Assembly (NCBI GenBank): GCA_016490735.1
Contig: JAEMWC010000234.1
Span: forward strand, 256,001-320,000
Length of the DNA stretch: 64,000 nucleotides
Source: Pachyseris speciosa
Lineage: Eukaryota; Cnidaria; Anthozoa; Scleractinia; Pachyseridae
Direction of reading: 5' to 3'
Below the pieces are notes generated by a model. It worked only from the letters and a program-made list of their open reading frames with translations. It was not told the origin of the DNA and did not search any database. The position numbers and the translations under genes were made by a program. Shown piece by piece: positions 49,946 through 60,417 of this stretch; the stretch's first letter is position 1; each line of letters begins with the position of its first letter.

Positions 49946-50090
49946 ATTCTCCCAAATTCAGACCATCTATTGAACATCAACTGAACGTGATTTATAAAAT
50001 ACCCTGTGCCGATTGTAATTGATGATGTAGGTGAAACCGGCCGGTGTTTTGAAACCCGTAACAAAGAACTTATCAGAAATGTCAAAACAT
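49946..50090 (+). pseudogene. Second PLE fragment, opposite orientation
   Basis: The plus strand reads SPKFRPSIEHQLNVIYK then, after stops, VGETGRCFETR. This is the same RT/GIY-YIG junction as the minus-strand PLE next to it. The two fragments meet head to head at about 49945. Confidence 0.78.
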
Positions 50091-50104
50091 GAAACATGTG
50101 CTAA

Positions 50105-50242
50105 TGGATCAAACATTACTCCGTATTTTCGCAGTTTGAGAACGATCAGGTCACGAGGAAGTGTGTCAAGAGCTTTTGACAGGTCCATAGATACCAACCC
50201 GATTAACTTATGATTTTGTGAGAATGAATATATGAAAATCAT
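50105..50242 (-). mobile_element. LINE RT fragment
   Basis: The minus frame reads GLVSMDLSKALDTLPRDLIV then LRKYGV, an RT motif carrying the first catalytic Asp (MDLSKA). Only about 40 codons survive. Confidence 0.7.
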
Positions 50243-50342
50243 TTATTTGAACTGCGGATAAATGATTAAATAGGTGACTGATCATCGCAGTTATGAACAC
50301 TACTTAAGCAGTAATGAAAATAAAGCCTGAAAAAAAAATTCA

Positions 50343-50413
50343 GGCTTGTACGGGATTGAACCCACGACCTCTGCGATACCGGTGCAGCGCTTTACCGACT
50401 GAGCTAACAAGCC
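50343..50413 (-). tRNA. tRNA-like unit with GGT anticodon position, copy 1
   Basis: The acceptor stem GGCTTGT/ACAAGCC pairs at all 7 positions and the A-box (TTAGCTCAGTCGG) is good. The B-box lacks one base (GTTCAATCC), and position 33 is C instead of the near-universal U. It is more likely a SINE head or pseudo-tRNA than a threonine tRNA. A T-rich tail and CAGGCTTTATTTTCAT-like sequence follow. Confidence 0.6.
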
Positions 50414-50737
50414 ATCTGGGACCTGGTCGTTTTGTTGGTTCGTTATATACCCGTGAGTGGTGAATCTATGAGAATGAATATGTTTTTCATATATTCATTC
50501 CCATATATTCACCTCGCACGGGTATATACGGGATTCGAACCCACGACCTCTGCGATACCGGTGCAGCGCTTTACCGACTGAGCTAACAAGCCATCTGGGA
50601 CCTGGTCGTTTTGTTGGTTCGTTATATACCCGTGAGTGGTGAATCTATGAGAATGAATATGTTTTTCATATATTCATTCCCATATATTCACCTCGCACGG
50701 GTATATAACGAACCAACAAAACGACCAGGTCCCAGAT
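50414..50737. repeat. Palindromic spacer linking tRNA-like units
   Basis: CCATCTGGGACCTGGTCG, TTTTGTTGGTTCGTTATATA and CCCGTGAGTGGTGAATC occur twice in the same direction with period 178-179 (50411 and 50590). They occur again inverted at about 50683-50737. The last two copies form a hairpin of about 75-base arms around TTTTTCATATATTCATTCC. Confidence 0.85.
50528..50592 (-). tRNA. tRNA-like unit, copy 2, 3' acceptor strand lost
   Basis: Same sequence as copy 1 with an intact B-box (GGTTCGAATCCCG). It runs directly into GTATAT at the 3' acceptor side, so it cannot form an acceptor stem. It is created by the 178-base tandem duplication. Confidence 0.6.
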
Positions 50738-50809
50738 GGCTTGTTAGCTCAGTCGGTAAAGCGCTGCACCGGTATCGTAGAGGTCGTGGGTTCGAATCCC
50801 GTACAAGCC
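50738..50809 (+). tRNA. tRNA-like unit, copy 3, best preserved
   Basis: The 72-base cloverleaf has a perfect 7-bp acceptor stem (GGCTTGT/ACAAGCC), both A and B boxes (GGTTCGAATCCCG) and a T arm. The anticodon stem has a mismatch and position 33 is C. It forms the inverted partner of copy 2. It is followed by TCAGGCTTTATTTTCA and a tail shared with copy 1. Confidence 0.65.
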
Positions 50810-50900
50810 TGAATTATTTTCAGGCTTTATTTTCACTACTGCTTAAGTAGTGTTCATAACTGCGATGATCAGTCCCGATGATCAGGCCGCTTTCGTTTAA

Positions 50901-50954
50901 ATTGCCTGATGAGTGTGGTTATTTTTTGACCATACGAAACAGAGCTGTAGCAAT
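50901..50954 (+). ncRNA. Type I hammerhead ribozyme motif of PLE type, intact core
   Basis: Stem I is ATTGC (50901-50905) with GCAAT (50950-50954). The core CTGATGA is at 50906-50912. Stem II is GTGTGGT/ACCATAC (7 bp including one G-U) with loop 50920-50928. The core GAAA is at 50936-50939. Stem III is ACAG/CTGT with a 2-base loop. A49 is the cleavage-site base. The very short stem III and 5-bp stem I match hammerheads described in Penelope-like retroelements. All core bases are present, so self-cleavage is plausible. Confidence 0.85.
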
Positions 50955-52214
50955 AAAACGAGAATTACTCGTGAAGTCTTGAACTGGTTTAAAGAAAATA
51001 ATCACTGCTCCCCTAATAGTTGATCACTCTTTGAAAAATCCGTTCACTACAAGCAAGTTGTAGTAATTGACTGTTTAGGTATGTCTCTTGTGCAAATATG
51101 TGACAGATGTAGTTCGCAAGCCTGCGTGCCGTTATTCTCTAAATGCAAAAGTCACATTTAGGTATAACTTTTCAAAGATGATTTAGACCTTTGACTTTAA
51201 GTCGACGGAACATTAAATTTCTCTGTTTTTTACAAAGTTAATCAAATATTCGAATATTCTAGTAGAAGAGTAGTTTGTTCAAGAAATACTGTAATACCAA
51301 GTAACAGTTTGCCGTATTTATCCGTGTATAATGCGCACTTTTTTCCTAAGAATTTTTTCATGAAATTTGCGCTGCGTATTATGCACGGAACCTTTTGTTT
51401 CTTGATCGCTTCCCTAATTTGCATACGCATAAAAAAACTGGTAAACAAAAATTCAAAAGGCTGTTGTCCAAGCCGTTGTTATAATAAACAAGCAAATAAC
51501 CTATCACAGCCGCTTTTAAATTACCGCCGATAAACTGGCCGGCAAAACCGTGAAAAGCCGGCCAGATATTCTGTGAGCAGACGCCAAAACTTCAGGAAAC
51601 TTTGCATACAGACGAAACAAAATATCCTCTTATTTGCATACGGGTAACGAAACGCACATTTTGTGAGCCAAAGTTTGTTCAAAATTATTTTGCTCGAAGT
51701 ACAGCAGCTCAGAACGAAGACAAAATAAGTGGGGTATATTTTGCAGAGGCCGTCGAAGATTCAAAATGTTTTGACAACTGAAAATTGTCGGAGGTGCATT
51801 TCACAAGAGATGATTATCTTTATTTCTCACCGCGATACGCTTGATTGAACATATATATGACACCATGAACTTTTGTTTACCTTTATTTAGCATTCGAATA
51901 CGTGAAAACATAAAGTGTCAGCGAATGAAAACGAAAATTTTTACACAGCAACCACGAAGAGTCTTTGAGCATATGAGAATTCCTAGACCGGGTTTCTAAA
52001 TCATTCCCTCGTGCCGTCTCAATGCTCGGGAATACGGTTATTTTTATCAGATAAAACAGGTTTTGATTGCCTTTTGTCATGAACAAATTAGTGATCTCGG
52101 TACACGAAACACAAGCTTAACCAAAGTCAGAACAACCTAACAGTGACCGAAAGCTTTTTGAATATCGGAGAAATACAGGACAGAATAAAGTTTGTTTGTC
52201 CCTTGAATGTGCTT
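50955..52214. other. No gene recognised; between two PLE hammerheads
   Basis: It contains a small inverted pair, CCGTGTATAATGCGC (about 51321) and GCGTATTATGCACGG (about 51375). It may be the remains of a PLE body, since hammerheads lie at both ends in the same direction. Confidence 0.35.
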
Positions 52215-52720
52215 GACGAATAAGAGCATTCTTAACGACCATTTAATGAATGCATGAAAGCGTCTGCCGAACTTGCATTTGAGACGATAGGAAATCGATT
52301 ACAAATTTTCCATTGTTTACGCCTGACATCCTGATTCCCCAACCATCCCGATAGCTCTCCACGAGCTAAAAACATCCCGGATTCCATCAACAAGCGGCTT
52401 TCAGAACTGATATCTTCAGACCGAGAATGCTTCGACAACGCCAAAACCGTGTATCAAGAAGCTCTCAATAAAAGCGGCTACAATTACAACCTGTCTTACA
52501 AAGAGTCGCACAACTGACGAGACGCAGAAAGTTTTCGACGACGCGATTCCACCGTACCAGAAAGCGCTTGACGAGAGCGGCTACAATCACAAGCTCACAT
52601 ACAACCCACAGCCAAAGCGCAACAGAAATCGCCAAAGAAAATCATTTGGTACAACCCCCCATGGAACGCTAATGTGAAAACTAACCTGGGAAGGAAGTTC
52701 CTAAGCATCATTGACAGATA
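52215..52720 (+). pseudogene. Penelope-like element fragment upstream of second hammerhead
   Basis: Broken plus-strand frames read [20 protein letters not shown] then [19 protein letters not shown] and, after frameshifts, [20 protein letters not shown]. This order is characteristic of cnidarian PLE-type RT proteins. It ends about 130 bases before the second hammerhead, as expected for a PLE 3' region. Confidence 0.68.
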
Positions 52721-52849
52721 GCAACTGTTTTTATACCTCATAGCAACCATAAGTTCGCTTTTTACTATAGTAACGGTTTGTAAATATCATAGCAACCCCA
52801 AGTTAGCTTTTATTGCCAGTTCTTGTACTTTAACGGTCATTCGTGAATA

Positions 52850-52903
52850 ATTGCTTGATGAGTGTGGTCATTCTTTGACCACACGAAACAGCGTTGTCGC
52901 AAT
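52850..52903 (+). ncRNA. Type I hammerhead ribozyme motif, core base changed
   Basis: The layout is the same as 50901-50954. Stem I is ATTGC/GCAAT. Stem II is GTGTGGT/ACCACAC (7 Watson-Crick pairs). GAAA is present, stem III is ACAG/TTGT, and C98 is at the cleavage position. The first core box reads TTGATGA, not CTGATGA. The changed base is C3, which pairs with G8 in the active fold, so activity is probably lost or weak. Confidence 0.8.
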
Positions 52904-53185
52904 AAAACGATGAATTGAAATCTTGCTACCATTGATCATTATAGTCACTGCCCCTCTCTGAGTTGAGCGCTGTCCAAAATTTATTCTATTCAAGTTCAGG
53001 AACAAATCCCTCTGGAAATTAATTAAATACAGGATTTGGCCGTGCATCGCCGATCGACCGAGGAGTAGTGACATGATCCTGGTTGCAGAAAATGTGTGAA
53101 ATTGTCTCCTCGGACCTTACCATAAAAATAAGGCCACACTGTGTATGTGTTGTACAGTAAAAATTTGTGTCAAGCCAGTGTGGTT

Positions 53186-53257
53186 GGTTCAGTGGCCTAG
53201 TGGTTAAGGCATCCGACCGGTAATCTGGAGACCCAGGTTCGATTCCTGGCTGTGGCA
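53186..53257 (+). tRNA. tRNA-like unit (SINE head), degenerate acceptor
   Basis: It has an A-box (TGGCCTAGTGGTTAAGG), a B-box (GGTTCGATTCC) and a perfect 5-bp T stem (CCAGG/CCTGG). The acceptor pairs at only 5 of 7 and the anticodon arm is irregular. Probably a SINE head. Confidence 0.55.
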
Positions 53258-53405
53258 CATTTTCACTTAATTACTTAGTTGTTGATTTCTGTTCCTAAAT
53301 TAACCTTGTCTGTTTGTATTTCTCACAAATCCCTAATGAATCGCCATCCAAACGTGAATAGGCTGGTGATCTTAAGTAATTAAGGCAATCAGTTGCTAAT
53401 ATAAC

Positions 53406-53441
53406 CCCTCCCTACCTCCCTCCCTCCCTATGGTAGGGAGG
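53406..53441. repeat. C/G-rich short hairpin
   Basis: CCCCTCCCTACC pairs with GGTAGGGAGGGG around a CTCC-rich loop. Confidence 0.75.
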
Positions 53442-53477
53442 GGATATATTATATATAATTATAATATATAGGGGATA

Positions 53478-54212
53478 TATATAATTTGCACAGAATTTCT
53501 CTTGCCAGGAGAGGGGGTCTAGATCCTGCCTGCCTCCCAATGCCTTTAACGGAACCTTCCTTGCGGTTTCGCACTGGAAAGTAAGGATGGACACTTATGG
53601 TTGGGTGCCTATCCAGCCGTCTCAACCAAAACAAGCCATCATTAACGGAACCTTCCATGCGGTTTCGCACTGGAAAGTAAGGATGGACACTTATGGTTGG
53701 GTGCCTATCCAGCCGTCTCAACCAAAACAAGCCATTCTCCGGACCGGTTTCGACTTTAATGTCTTCTTCAGCGGAATTTTACAGTTTCAGCTTGTCCGGT
53801 CGCTCACGCGCCGTTGGAGTTAATGCATTAACTTGTTTAATTACAGTCATTTATATACTCTGTATAATTGACCATTATCTCTATTACGTCAGTGCGACGT
53901 CGATAATTCGATCAACAAGCAGTTCTAATTTCAAACGAAATAGTTTTTCGTTTGTTTTGTTAAAATCAATGTCTCTATTCTGTCCCTTGTTGGGCCCTGC
54001 GATCGCATTTTGTGTCTCTTAAAAGTTCTTGCTTCTTGTGCCTCTTTGTCATCTGTTTGCCACTTGAGAATATTATTGTGTAGCTGAAACTGTTTCTTCT
54101 CTGATGTTAATTTCCACTGGGAAACCGCAAGGGAGGTTCCGTTAAAGGCGTTGGGAAGCAGGCAGGATCTAGACCCCCTCTCCTGGCAAGAGAAATTCTG
54201 TGCAAATTATAT
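53478..54212. mobile_element. Fold-back element with about 95-bp inverted ends
   Basis: The left end (TTTGCACAGAATTTCTCTTG, CCAGGAGAGGGGGTCTAGAT, CCTGCCTGC) and the right end near 54124-54212 are inverted copies. Inside the left part a 96-base segment is tandemly duplicated (starts 53548 and 53644), containing CACTGGAAAGTAAGGATGG and TATCCAGCCGTCTCAACC. No target duplication was resolved. Confidence 0.75.
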
Positions 54213-54366
54213 AATCGCCTTGTGTAGATGGAGCTGTAAGACTTTTGCATTAACATGGGCGCGTTGTCGACACAAACGATAGAAGACCACCGTACCGCAC
54301 GCGCAAGATTTAACCACCGCCGCTATTAACATCAAAGAAGAAATAGTTTCAGCTACACAATAATAT
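54069..54366. repeat. Interlocking inverted repeat
   Basis: ATTGTGTAGCTGAAACTG (about 54075) pairs with the complement AGTTTCAGCTACACAAT (about 54346), each continuing into TTCTTCTCTGATGTTAAT or its complement. One arm lies inside and one outside the 53478-54212 element, so the two structures overlap. Confidence 0.65.
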
Positions 54367-55079
54367 GAAAATTGAGTAGTCAACGATGATGTCACTTGTG
54401 AGGAGGATCCAAACAGGATACAAGACGTTTGAACTCAGATGAATAAATAGAGAGAATGAAAAGATTGAGTCTCCAACGAACTTCTCACAGGTCTTGTTTT
54501 AATACTGTGGAGACGTTTCGCCCATCGGGTACACGTTAAAAATTACCTGGTAAAAGCTAAGATTGATCCTGCGTTATTTATTTAAAATTAAAAACAAAAA
54601 GTGTTAAGAAGTGTAAAAAATCACGTATCGTATAACGTAATATGTAAAAATAAAATTTGATAAGAATCTAACTTGCAAAAATGCTCATTAAGTAAACAAT
54701 ACGTGAAATAAAAAACAATACATGAAATAAAAAGAAAAAGAAAAGAAAGAGCTAACTCCATTCCGAGGTAAGCCTTATTTTCCCGACACCGAGATTAAGT
54801 ATTTAAAATTAACAAAAGAACCTTTGTAACTCATGCAATCAGGTAACCTTACAGCGATCGCAAGCAAAATCCCAAGAAAGAGCCTCTGAAATGATGCTAG
54901 TGCGATAAACAAAATACCCGCTTAGGGCCTCTAAACAATTGGATGATCTTCGAAATGAATCTAGACGATACTGTATACCTAAATTACCGAAGAAGAAGAG
55001 TTTATATAAAATCGTTTTTATTCCATGGCGATCTTTATAAAGATAAATATATTAGGCAACAAGTTTAGGGGGACATTAA

Positions 55080-56034
55080 GGTTACTGCCTACCTTAGAGG
55101 GTGTCCCGCAGGAAAAAAATTCTTACGAGCGCCAGTTTAAAAACTCCACAGTTTTGTTCACAAGGCATCAATAAAAAAATTATACGGTGTCAAGCTTTTC
55201 CGATATATTTATTGGCTAACTAAATATCTCCGACCAAAGTTGGAGTCGCTCTTGATGTAAATGCTTGCCACGCGGAAAGTATTTTAAATATAAAAATTTC
55301 CTGATACCCCCCCCCCCCCGTCCCCCTGTACCGTTTTGTTTGTCGAGACCTCTAAAATATTCTTGCCAAATTGGATGAAAATCCGTCAAATCTACACACC
55401 CTATTAATTCGTTCAAAGCCGATATATTCTCAAAAAAAAAAAACAAAGAAAAAAAAAACAAAAAAACAAACAAAACAAAACAAAACAAATTCGAAATTTT
55501 AGCTCACAAAGGTTAGTAAACATCTAACTCCTCCACGGGAGATATCGTCACCTCATTAAATCGAGAACCAATGAAACAGCAGTACCCTGTGGTGTCGACT
55601 ACAACAGAAGGGAAATTTCCTGGGAAAACCATCGCATCGTGGTCACGTTACTGTTTTCAGAGCAGTCAGCCGTAAAATTGAAAAGGTCGCGAAAGCCAAA
55701 GAGAAAAGCCGCGGAAAACCAACAACAACAACAACACCAAAAAAACAAAAACAAAAAAACAAGGAAGCTCAATCCTGTCCGGAATCAATCAATTTCCCCA
55801 GATGAACGAGCTTGTCGCGAAAATTCCCTGTGGGAGCCCACTCATATATTAGATTATGACACCTTAGTGATCTATTAACTTTTATTTGAAAATACTTGGT
55901 CAAAATTAACTAGCGCGCTTTTCAAGATTTCGAATTTCTTTCTTTTCAGTAAATGTTAAAAAAGATACTTAACTTCAATTTGGTAGATTACACGGAAAAT
56001 CGATTTTTAGCACCCTCGAAGGTAGGAAGTACCC
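55080..56034. mobile_element. 955-bp TTAA-flanked element
   Basis: TTAA lies on both sides (55076-55079 and 56035-56038). The imperfect inverted ends are GGTTACTGCCTACCTTAGAG and CTCGAAGGTAGGAAGTACCC, then GGGTG/CACCC. The interior has a C run (55307-55319), A-rich tracts and no transposase. It differs in end sequence from families A and B. Confidence 0.72.
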
Positions 56035-56038
56035 TTAA

Positions 56039-57176
56039 GCAAGTATCCAAACTATCACCTTTTACCTGGTAAAGATAAAATATCATTATTATTTGATAAC
56101 GTTGACAATAAAATTTATAGAGAACCAGGTTATTTTATTTATGAAGTATTACATATAAGGGCGATCTGTAGCGAAAGACGTGATAAAAATTCTTATAATT
56201 AGAACCAATAATCACACGATCTCGAGAGCAATTTGGAATAAATGTACAGGAGCAAATTTTTCAAAGGCAAACAAAAGTTGTGTCATAGAAAAAATTACGA
56301 GTGCTCATTTATTCCAGAATTGCGCAAGAAAAATCATGTAATTACTTGTTAATGATTTGCATACAATAATTTCCTTGGTGGTGAGGCTGTGCGATTTGTG
56401 TGGCCGTTTTTGTTTGCTTTCTTGACGAAGGCGCTTTGCTTTCCCCTGGAGGGCTAGTTTTGAATTCTGAAGACTCTCTGTCTCTTAGTATGGAATGTTA
56501 TGTATCCTCGTCCTTTTAGGTGGCGGTCGATAGCTGTAGTCATAACTCAGACTCGTAACATTTTTCCTTCGCCTCTTCCCACGACAACTCGCGCGCCTCA
56601 ATCCATCCTCGTATCCAATCTTCTCACCCCACAAAACACGTAAATAGCACTGGGTAAGAGTCTCGCCATAACTCATAAGCTTTCTAGCTCGTAGTTTTTC
56701 CCGTCTTGTTGAGGTACGGTTGCGAAAAATTGCTCGAGAACGTTATTGAGTTCTCCTGGCTCGTACTACGCAATGTTCTCGTCATGGCCTTTTCAGTCTT
56801 TCGCCGTGGTCTACCATTTTTGCAGCCAATTGGTAGTACGCAATTTTCGTGTTTTTGTTTTTCGCATTGTCTTCAAACTCTCGATTAAAGCTGAGTTACA
56901 ATCGCCAACCCACCCGCCATTTTGTTTTTGCTGTTACTAGCAACTTTGCTGTCAATCATTTTTATTTTAACCGTTTTGCACTGCAAATTTCAACTGTCTG
57001 CACTGGGTTGGAATAAACTGACGTGTTATTAGCCAATCAGAATGCACAAATTATTGCAGTATGCAAATTATTAAGCAGTTAATTAAGTAGTCTTATTATT
57101 GCAACTTATTACCTATATTCTATTTTGTTGTTCTTTATTATTGTTAGTTTAGGTAATGCCATTTATATAAGGGAAT
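56039..57176. other. No gene recognised
   Basis: A 63-codon minus frame (56485-56676) reads VLWGEKIGYEDGLRRAS and has basic clusters. It is compositionally protein-like but without splice or domain support. It is listed only as a weak candidate. Confidence 0.35.
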
Positions 57177-57211
57177 ACTAGTAGATTGTTGATCTTCAAC
57201 AATCTACTAGT
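57177..57211. repeat. Perfect hairpin, 16-bp stem, 3-base loop
   Basis: ACTAGTAGATTGTTGA and TCAACAATCTACTAGT surround TCT. There is no downstream T run or purine tail pointing to a known RNA element. Confidence 0.85.
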
Positions 57212-57436
57212 GTTTTTGTTCAGTGTTCCTTTGGTTTACGATGGCTAAAACCTAATAGGAAAGCTGGAGAAAAGTGGAAGTGCACTTGTATTGTCAATTA
57301 TATGTTAATCAACGAATCTAGCTCAGGACTGCTGAAGTTCATTTTCCTAAAACACGATAATGTAAACATCATTTAACAATCAGTTAACATCTCTTGCGTT
57401 TTGACAAAGACAGAGTAAAGTCCTAAGGTCATCATT

Positions 57437-57530
57437 GAGTTTGTTCTTGGTTCTCTACTCTCACTCCGAGAGGTTTTTCTCCGGTTTTCCCCCTTCCCCA
57501 AAACCAACATTTCTAAATTCCAATTCCATC
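57437..57530 (+). mobile_element. SINE core fragment
   Basis: TTCTCTACTCTCACTCCGAG, AGGTTTTTCTCCGG and CAAAACCAACATTTCTAAAT match the core of the minus-strand SINE at 29298-29473. The tRNA-like head is not preserved. Confidence 0.65.
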
Positions 57531-58317
57531 TAGAATTTCGAGGGCCACAGGTTTGTCAGTCATAGACTGTTAAGTGTCAATCTCGTTAAACAAAGTCTGT
57601 TTATTTATTTATTGATTTATTTTATTTAAAAGCTTCCACAAGGTGTTATACATGATTTTTGTTTTTTATTAAAAAAAAAAACTCATTAATAATTCACGAA
57701 GGAAATACAAAAGAAACAAAATTTTAGTGAGTGTCTTTATATCTGATAAATACGCGGCTAAATTTTACATCCGATTTTCTAGGCCAAAATAACCCAAAAT
57801 CTAAATGTCAGTGTAAGAATGGATAGATGTTTTTTAAGCCATTCAATAAATTCGCAATTCGTTTTTTATCAAGTCTTAAAACACTCGACTGCGCCTCGTG
57901 TTTTTAAACTTGATAAAACACTCCTGCTCATTTATTAAACATTGCTTAAATGGTCCTAATAGTTGTGAAGAGTTTATATAAAGCGATGATCCAATAACAT
58001 TGTATCATGATTTTTATACTTACATCGTAGGTGTTGTATTTTCCCTGTCGCTAAAAGATCGCAAGCTGACATTTTTTAATTCTGTTCGTATCATGTATCT
58101 ATAAAGAAAATAACAGATATCATGATTAAGACTATGGTTTTCATCATGTCTAACTGTAGTCATCAGTGGCCTAACTTTGGTTTGTAGCCATGATGTGATT
58201 GCAATAAATGTTAATATTTATTTTTTCGATTGCTTACCATTAATTATATAGCATCCAGCCAAGCCAAAGTTTACGTTGTAATATATAGATTTAGCCAAGC
58301 CTAAATGCGGAGCTCCA

Positions 58318-58560
58318 CGATAATAATTATTTTTTTTTACTGGTATTGAGCAACTCCGCATGGCTTCCTTGCGCCAATATTTTATGTTTAGAGCAGTCCA
58401 CAGGAATTGACTGCGGTTCAAAAACTTCAAAATTTTAAAACATTACAAGAAAACAATACACGACGGGTATGTTTGTTCGAAAACAAATTTAACAATCAAA
58501 ATATGATGAAACATTTTCATCCAATATCGTGTTGTGCAAGAATGTTTGACCACAGGAAGA
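58318..58560 (+). mobile_element. Repeat family D fragment
   Basis: GGTATTGAGCAACTCCGCAT, then GCGCCAATATTTTATGTTTA and CAATACACGACG, match the left part of 42880-47730 in the same orientation. It continues with AAACATTTTCATCCAATATC. Confidence 0.8.
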
Positions 58561-59038
58561 ACACTCTATGATTGTGTGGTTTTGCGTTCAATCGATCTAT
58601 GGCGTGTATAGAAGAAATATAAGATAAACATTATGCTTGCTTCGATTTGCTATAAAATATAAAGTTTACTTTAAATGGTTCAATAAAAGTTCAGTTTAAA
58701 TTTTAACTGAGTTTAGTGTCTTATCTTTGGCCGATCTGAGCCGATTTAGTGGTTATTTGCGAGATCATTTAGCGACCGCAGGAAAGAGAAGAGAGAAAGG
58801 CAGGCAACACACAGCCGGCGGTCGCCACCTGGTTCAGTTCAAGCTCGAATTAACGCCGATCTGAAGTCGTTGCAGGCCAATATTTCCGTAGTAATAGCGG
58901 AGCTCCGGCGGCCTGAAGCACCGCCAAGAGGAGCACCATGTGTAAGAAATTATGGTAACCCGTCGGTTCGAGAAAATTTGGTTTTGGTCACCATACGTAT
59001 GTACGTACGCCTGCCGATGTATGCGCTCTGAAATGTCC

Positions 59039-59090
<52 letters not shown>

Positions 59091-59131
59091 GTAATAATAA
59101 TAATAATATTAATAATAATAATAATACTAAA
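59039..59131 (+). repeat. (TAA)n microsatellite
   Basis: About 30 TAA units with a few substitutions. The poly-asparagine and poly-isoleucine frames over it are artefacts. Confidence 0.95.
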
Positions 59132-59139
59132 TGCTGGTA

Positions 59140-60180
59140 ATGTTATAAAGGCTATTAACAGCTGGGCTGTGTCTCTTCTTCGGTACAGTAGGGGAATTGT
59201 AAACTGGACAAAGAGTGAGCTCGCTGAATTGGATCGTAAGACCAGGAAACTACTAACCATCCATGGCGCTCTTCATCCCAGGTCCAACGTAAGCCGCCTG
59301 TACTTACCAAGAAGAGAAGGAGGGCGTGGAATAATTAGTGTTGAGGACGCTATAAATATTGAAGAAAGAAATATCAATGTCTCTGTCTGCCAGAGCCAAG
59401 AACGGTTGTTGAAAGCTGCATGGAAGAGGAAGAATGTCGATGAAGTTGAAACGCCAAAGGAATATAAGGAAAGGATGAAAAGGAAAAGAACTGAGGACTC
59501 GTCTGGAAAGCAGCTACATGGACAGTTCAAGAGAGAGACAGAGGACCTATCTGGTGTTTCTTAGAATTGGATAAGAACTGGTGAACTGAAGAAGGAGACA
59601 GAAGGGCTTATTTTTGCCGCGCAAGATCAGGCACTAAGAACAAACGCCATAAAAGCCAGAATCGAAAACCAAAATGTGTCACCCAAATGCAGAATGTGTG
59701 GGAGTCACGACGAAACTGTGCAGCATATTTTGTGTAGTTGCCCCAAGCTTGCGCAGACAGAATATAAAAAGAGGCATGATGTTGTTGGGCGTGTCATTCA
59801 TTGGGAGGTGTGCAAGGAATATGGAATTGAGTGCAGTGACAAATGGTATGAGCATTCTCCCAAAAGCGTAGAAGAGAATGAGGAGGTTAAACTGCTGTGG
59901 GACTTTACCATCCAAACAGACCGTGAAATCCATCACAAGAGGCCAGACATCGTAATTCAGAAAAAGAAGGCAAAGGAAATAATCATCGTGGACATAGCTG
60001 TTGCCGGAGATAGTAACGTACTGCAGAAAGAAACTGAAAAGTATGAAAAGTACCAAGACCTGGCAAGAGAGATGAAAAGGAACTGGAAATCAAGGACAAA
60101 AGTGGTGCCAGTGGTTGTAGGCGCATTAGGTTCAGTGTCAAAAAAAGCTGGCAGGCCACTTGGAGCAACTAGGAATTAAA
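59140..60180 (+). pseudogene. LINE with restriction-like endonuclease, C-terminal region
   Basis: The first frame (59169-59564) has RSNVSRLYLPRREGGRGI and a KRK-rich end. After one stop the second (59676-60179) has CRMCGSHDETVQHILCSC (a CCHC-type knuckle) and then RPDIVIQ with IIIVDIAVAGDSN, the PD-(D/E)XK-like endonuclease signature. It ends VVVGALGSVSKKAGRPLGA. This arrangement is found in R2/NeSL-like LINEs with a C-terminal restriction-like endonuclease. The RT palm is missing 5' and one stop interrupts it. Confidence 0.85.
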
Positions 60181-60311
60181 AACCGAACAAGAACGATGCA
60201 AAAGTCGGCACTTCTCGGATCGGCACATATCCTCAGAAAAGTGCTGGAAGTCTGAGGTCTCGGGATGAGACTTGACTGGATATTTCTTCCCAGGGAAAAT
60301 CCCTGTGCTAA

Positions 60312-60322
60312 ATTCTAAATAA

Positions 60323-60413
<91 letters not shown>

Positions 60414-60414
60414 C
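60312..60414 (+). repeat. (ACT)n(AAT)n triplet tract
   Basis: About 20 CTA/ACT units followed by about 14 AAT units, separating two related LINE tails. Confidence 0.93.
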
Positions 60415-60417
60415 CGG

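Noticed and set aside
58952..59260. Poly-Asn and poly-Ile frames
   Set aside because: They are translations of the (TAA)n microsatellite.
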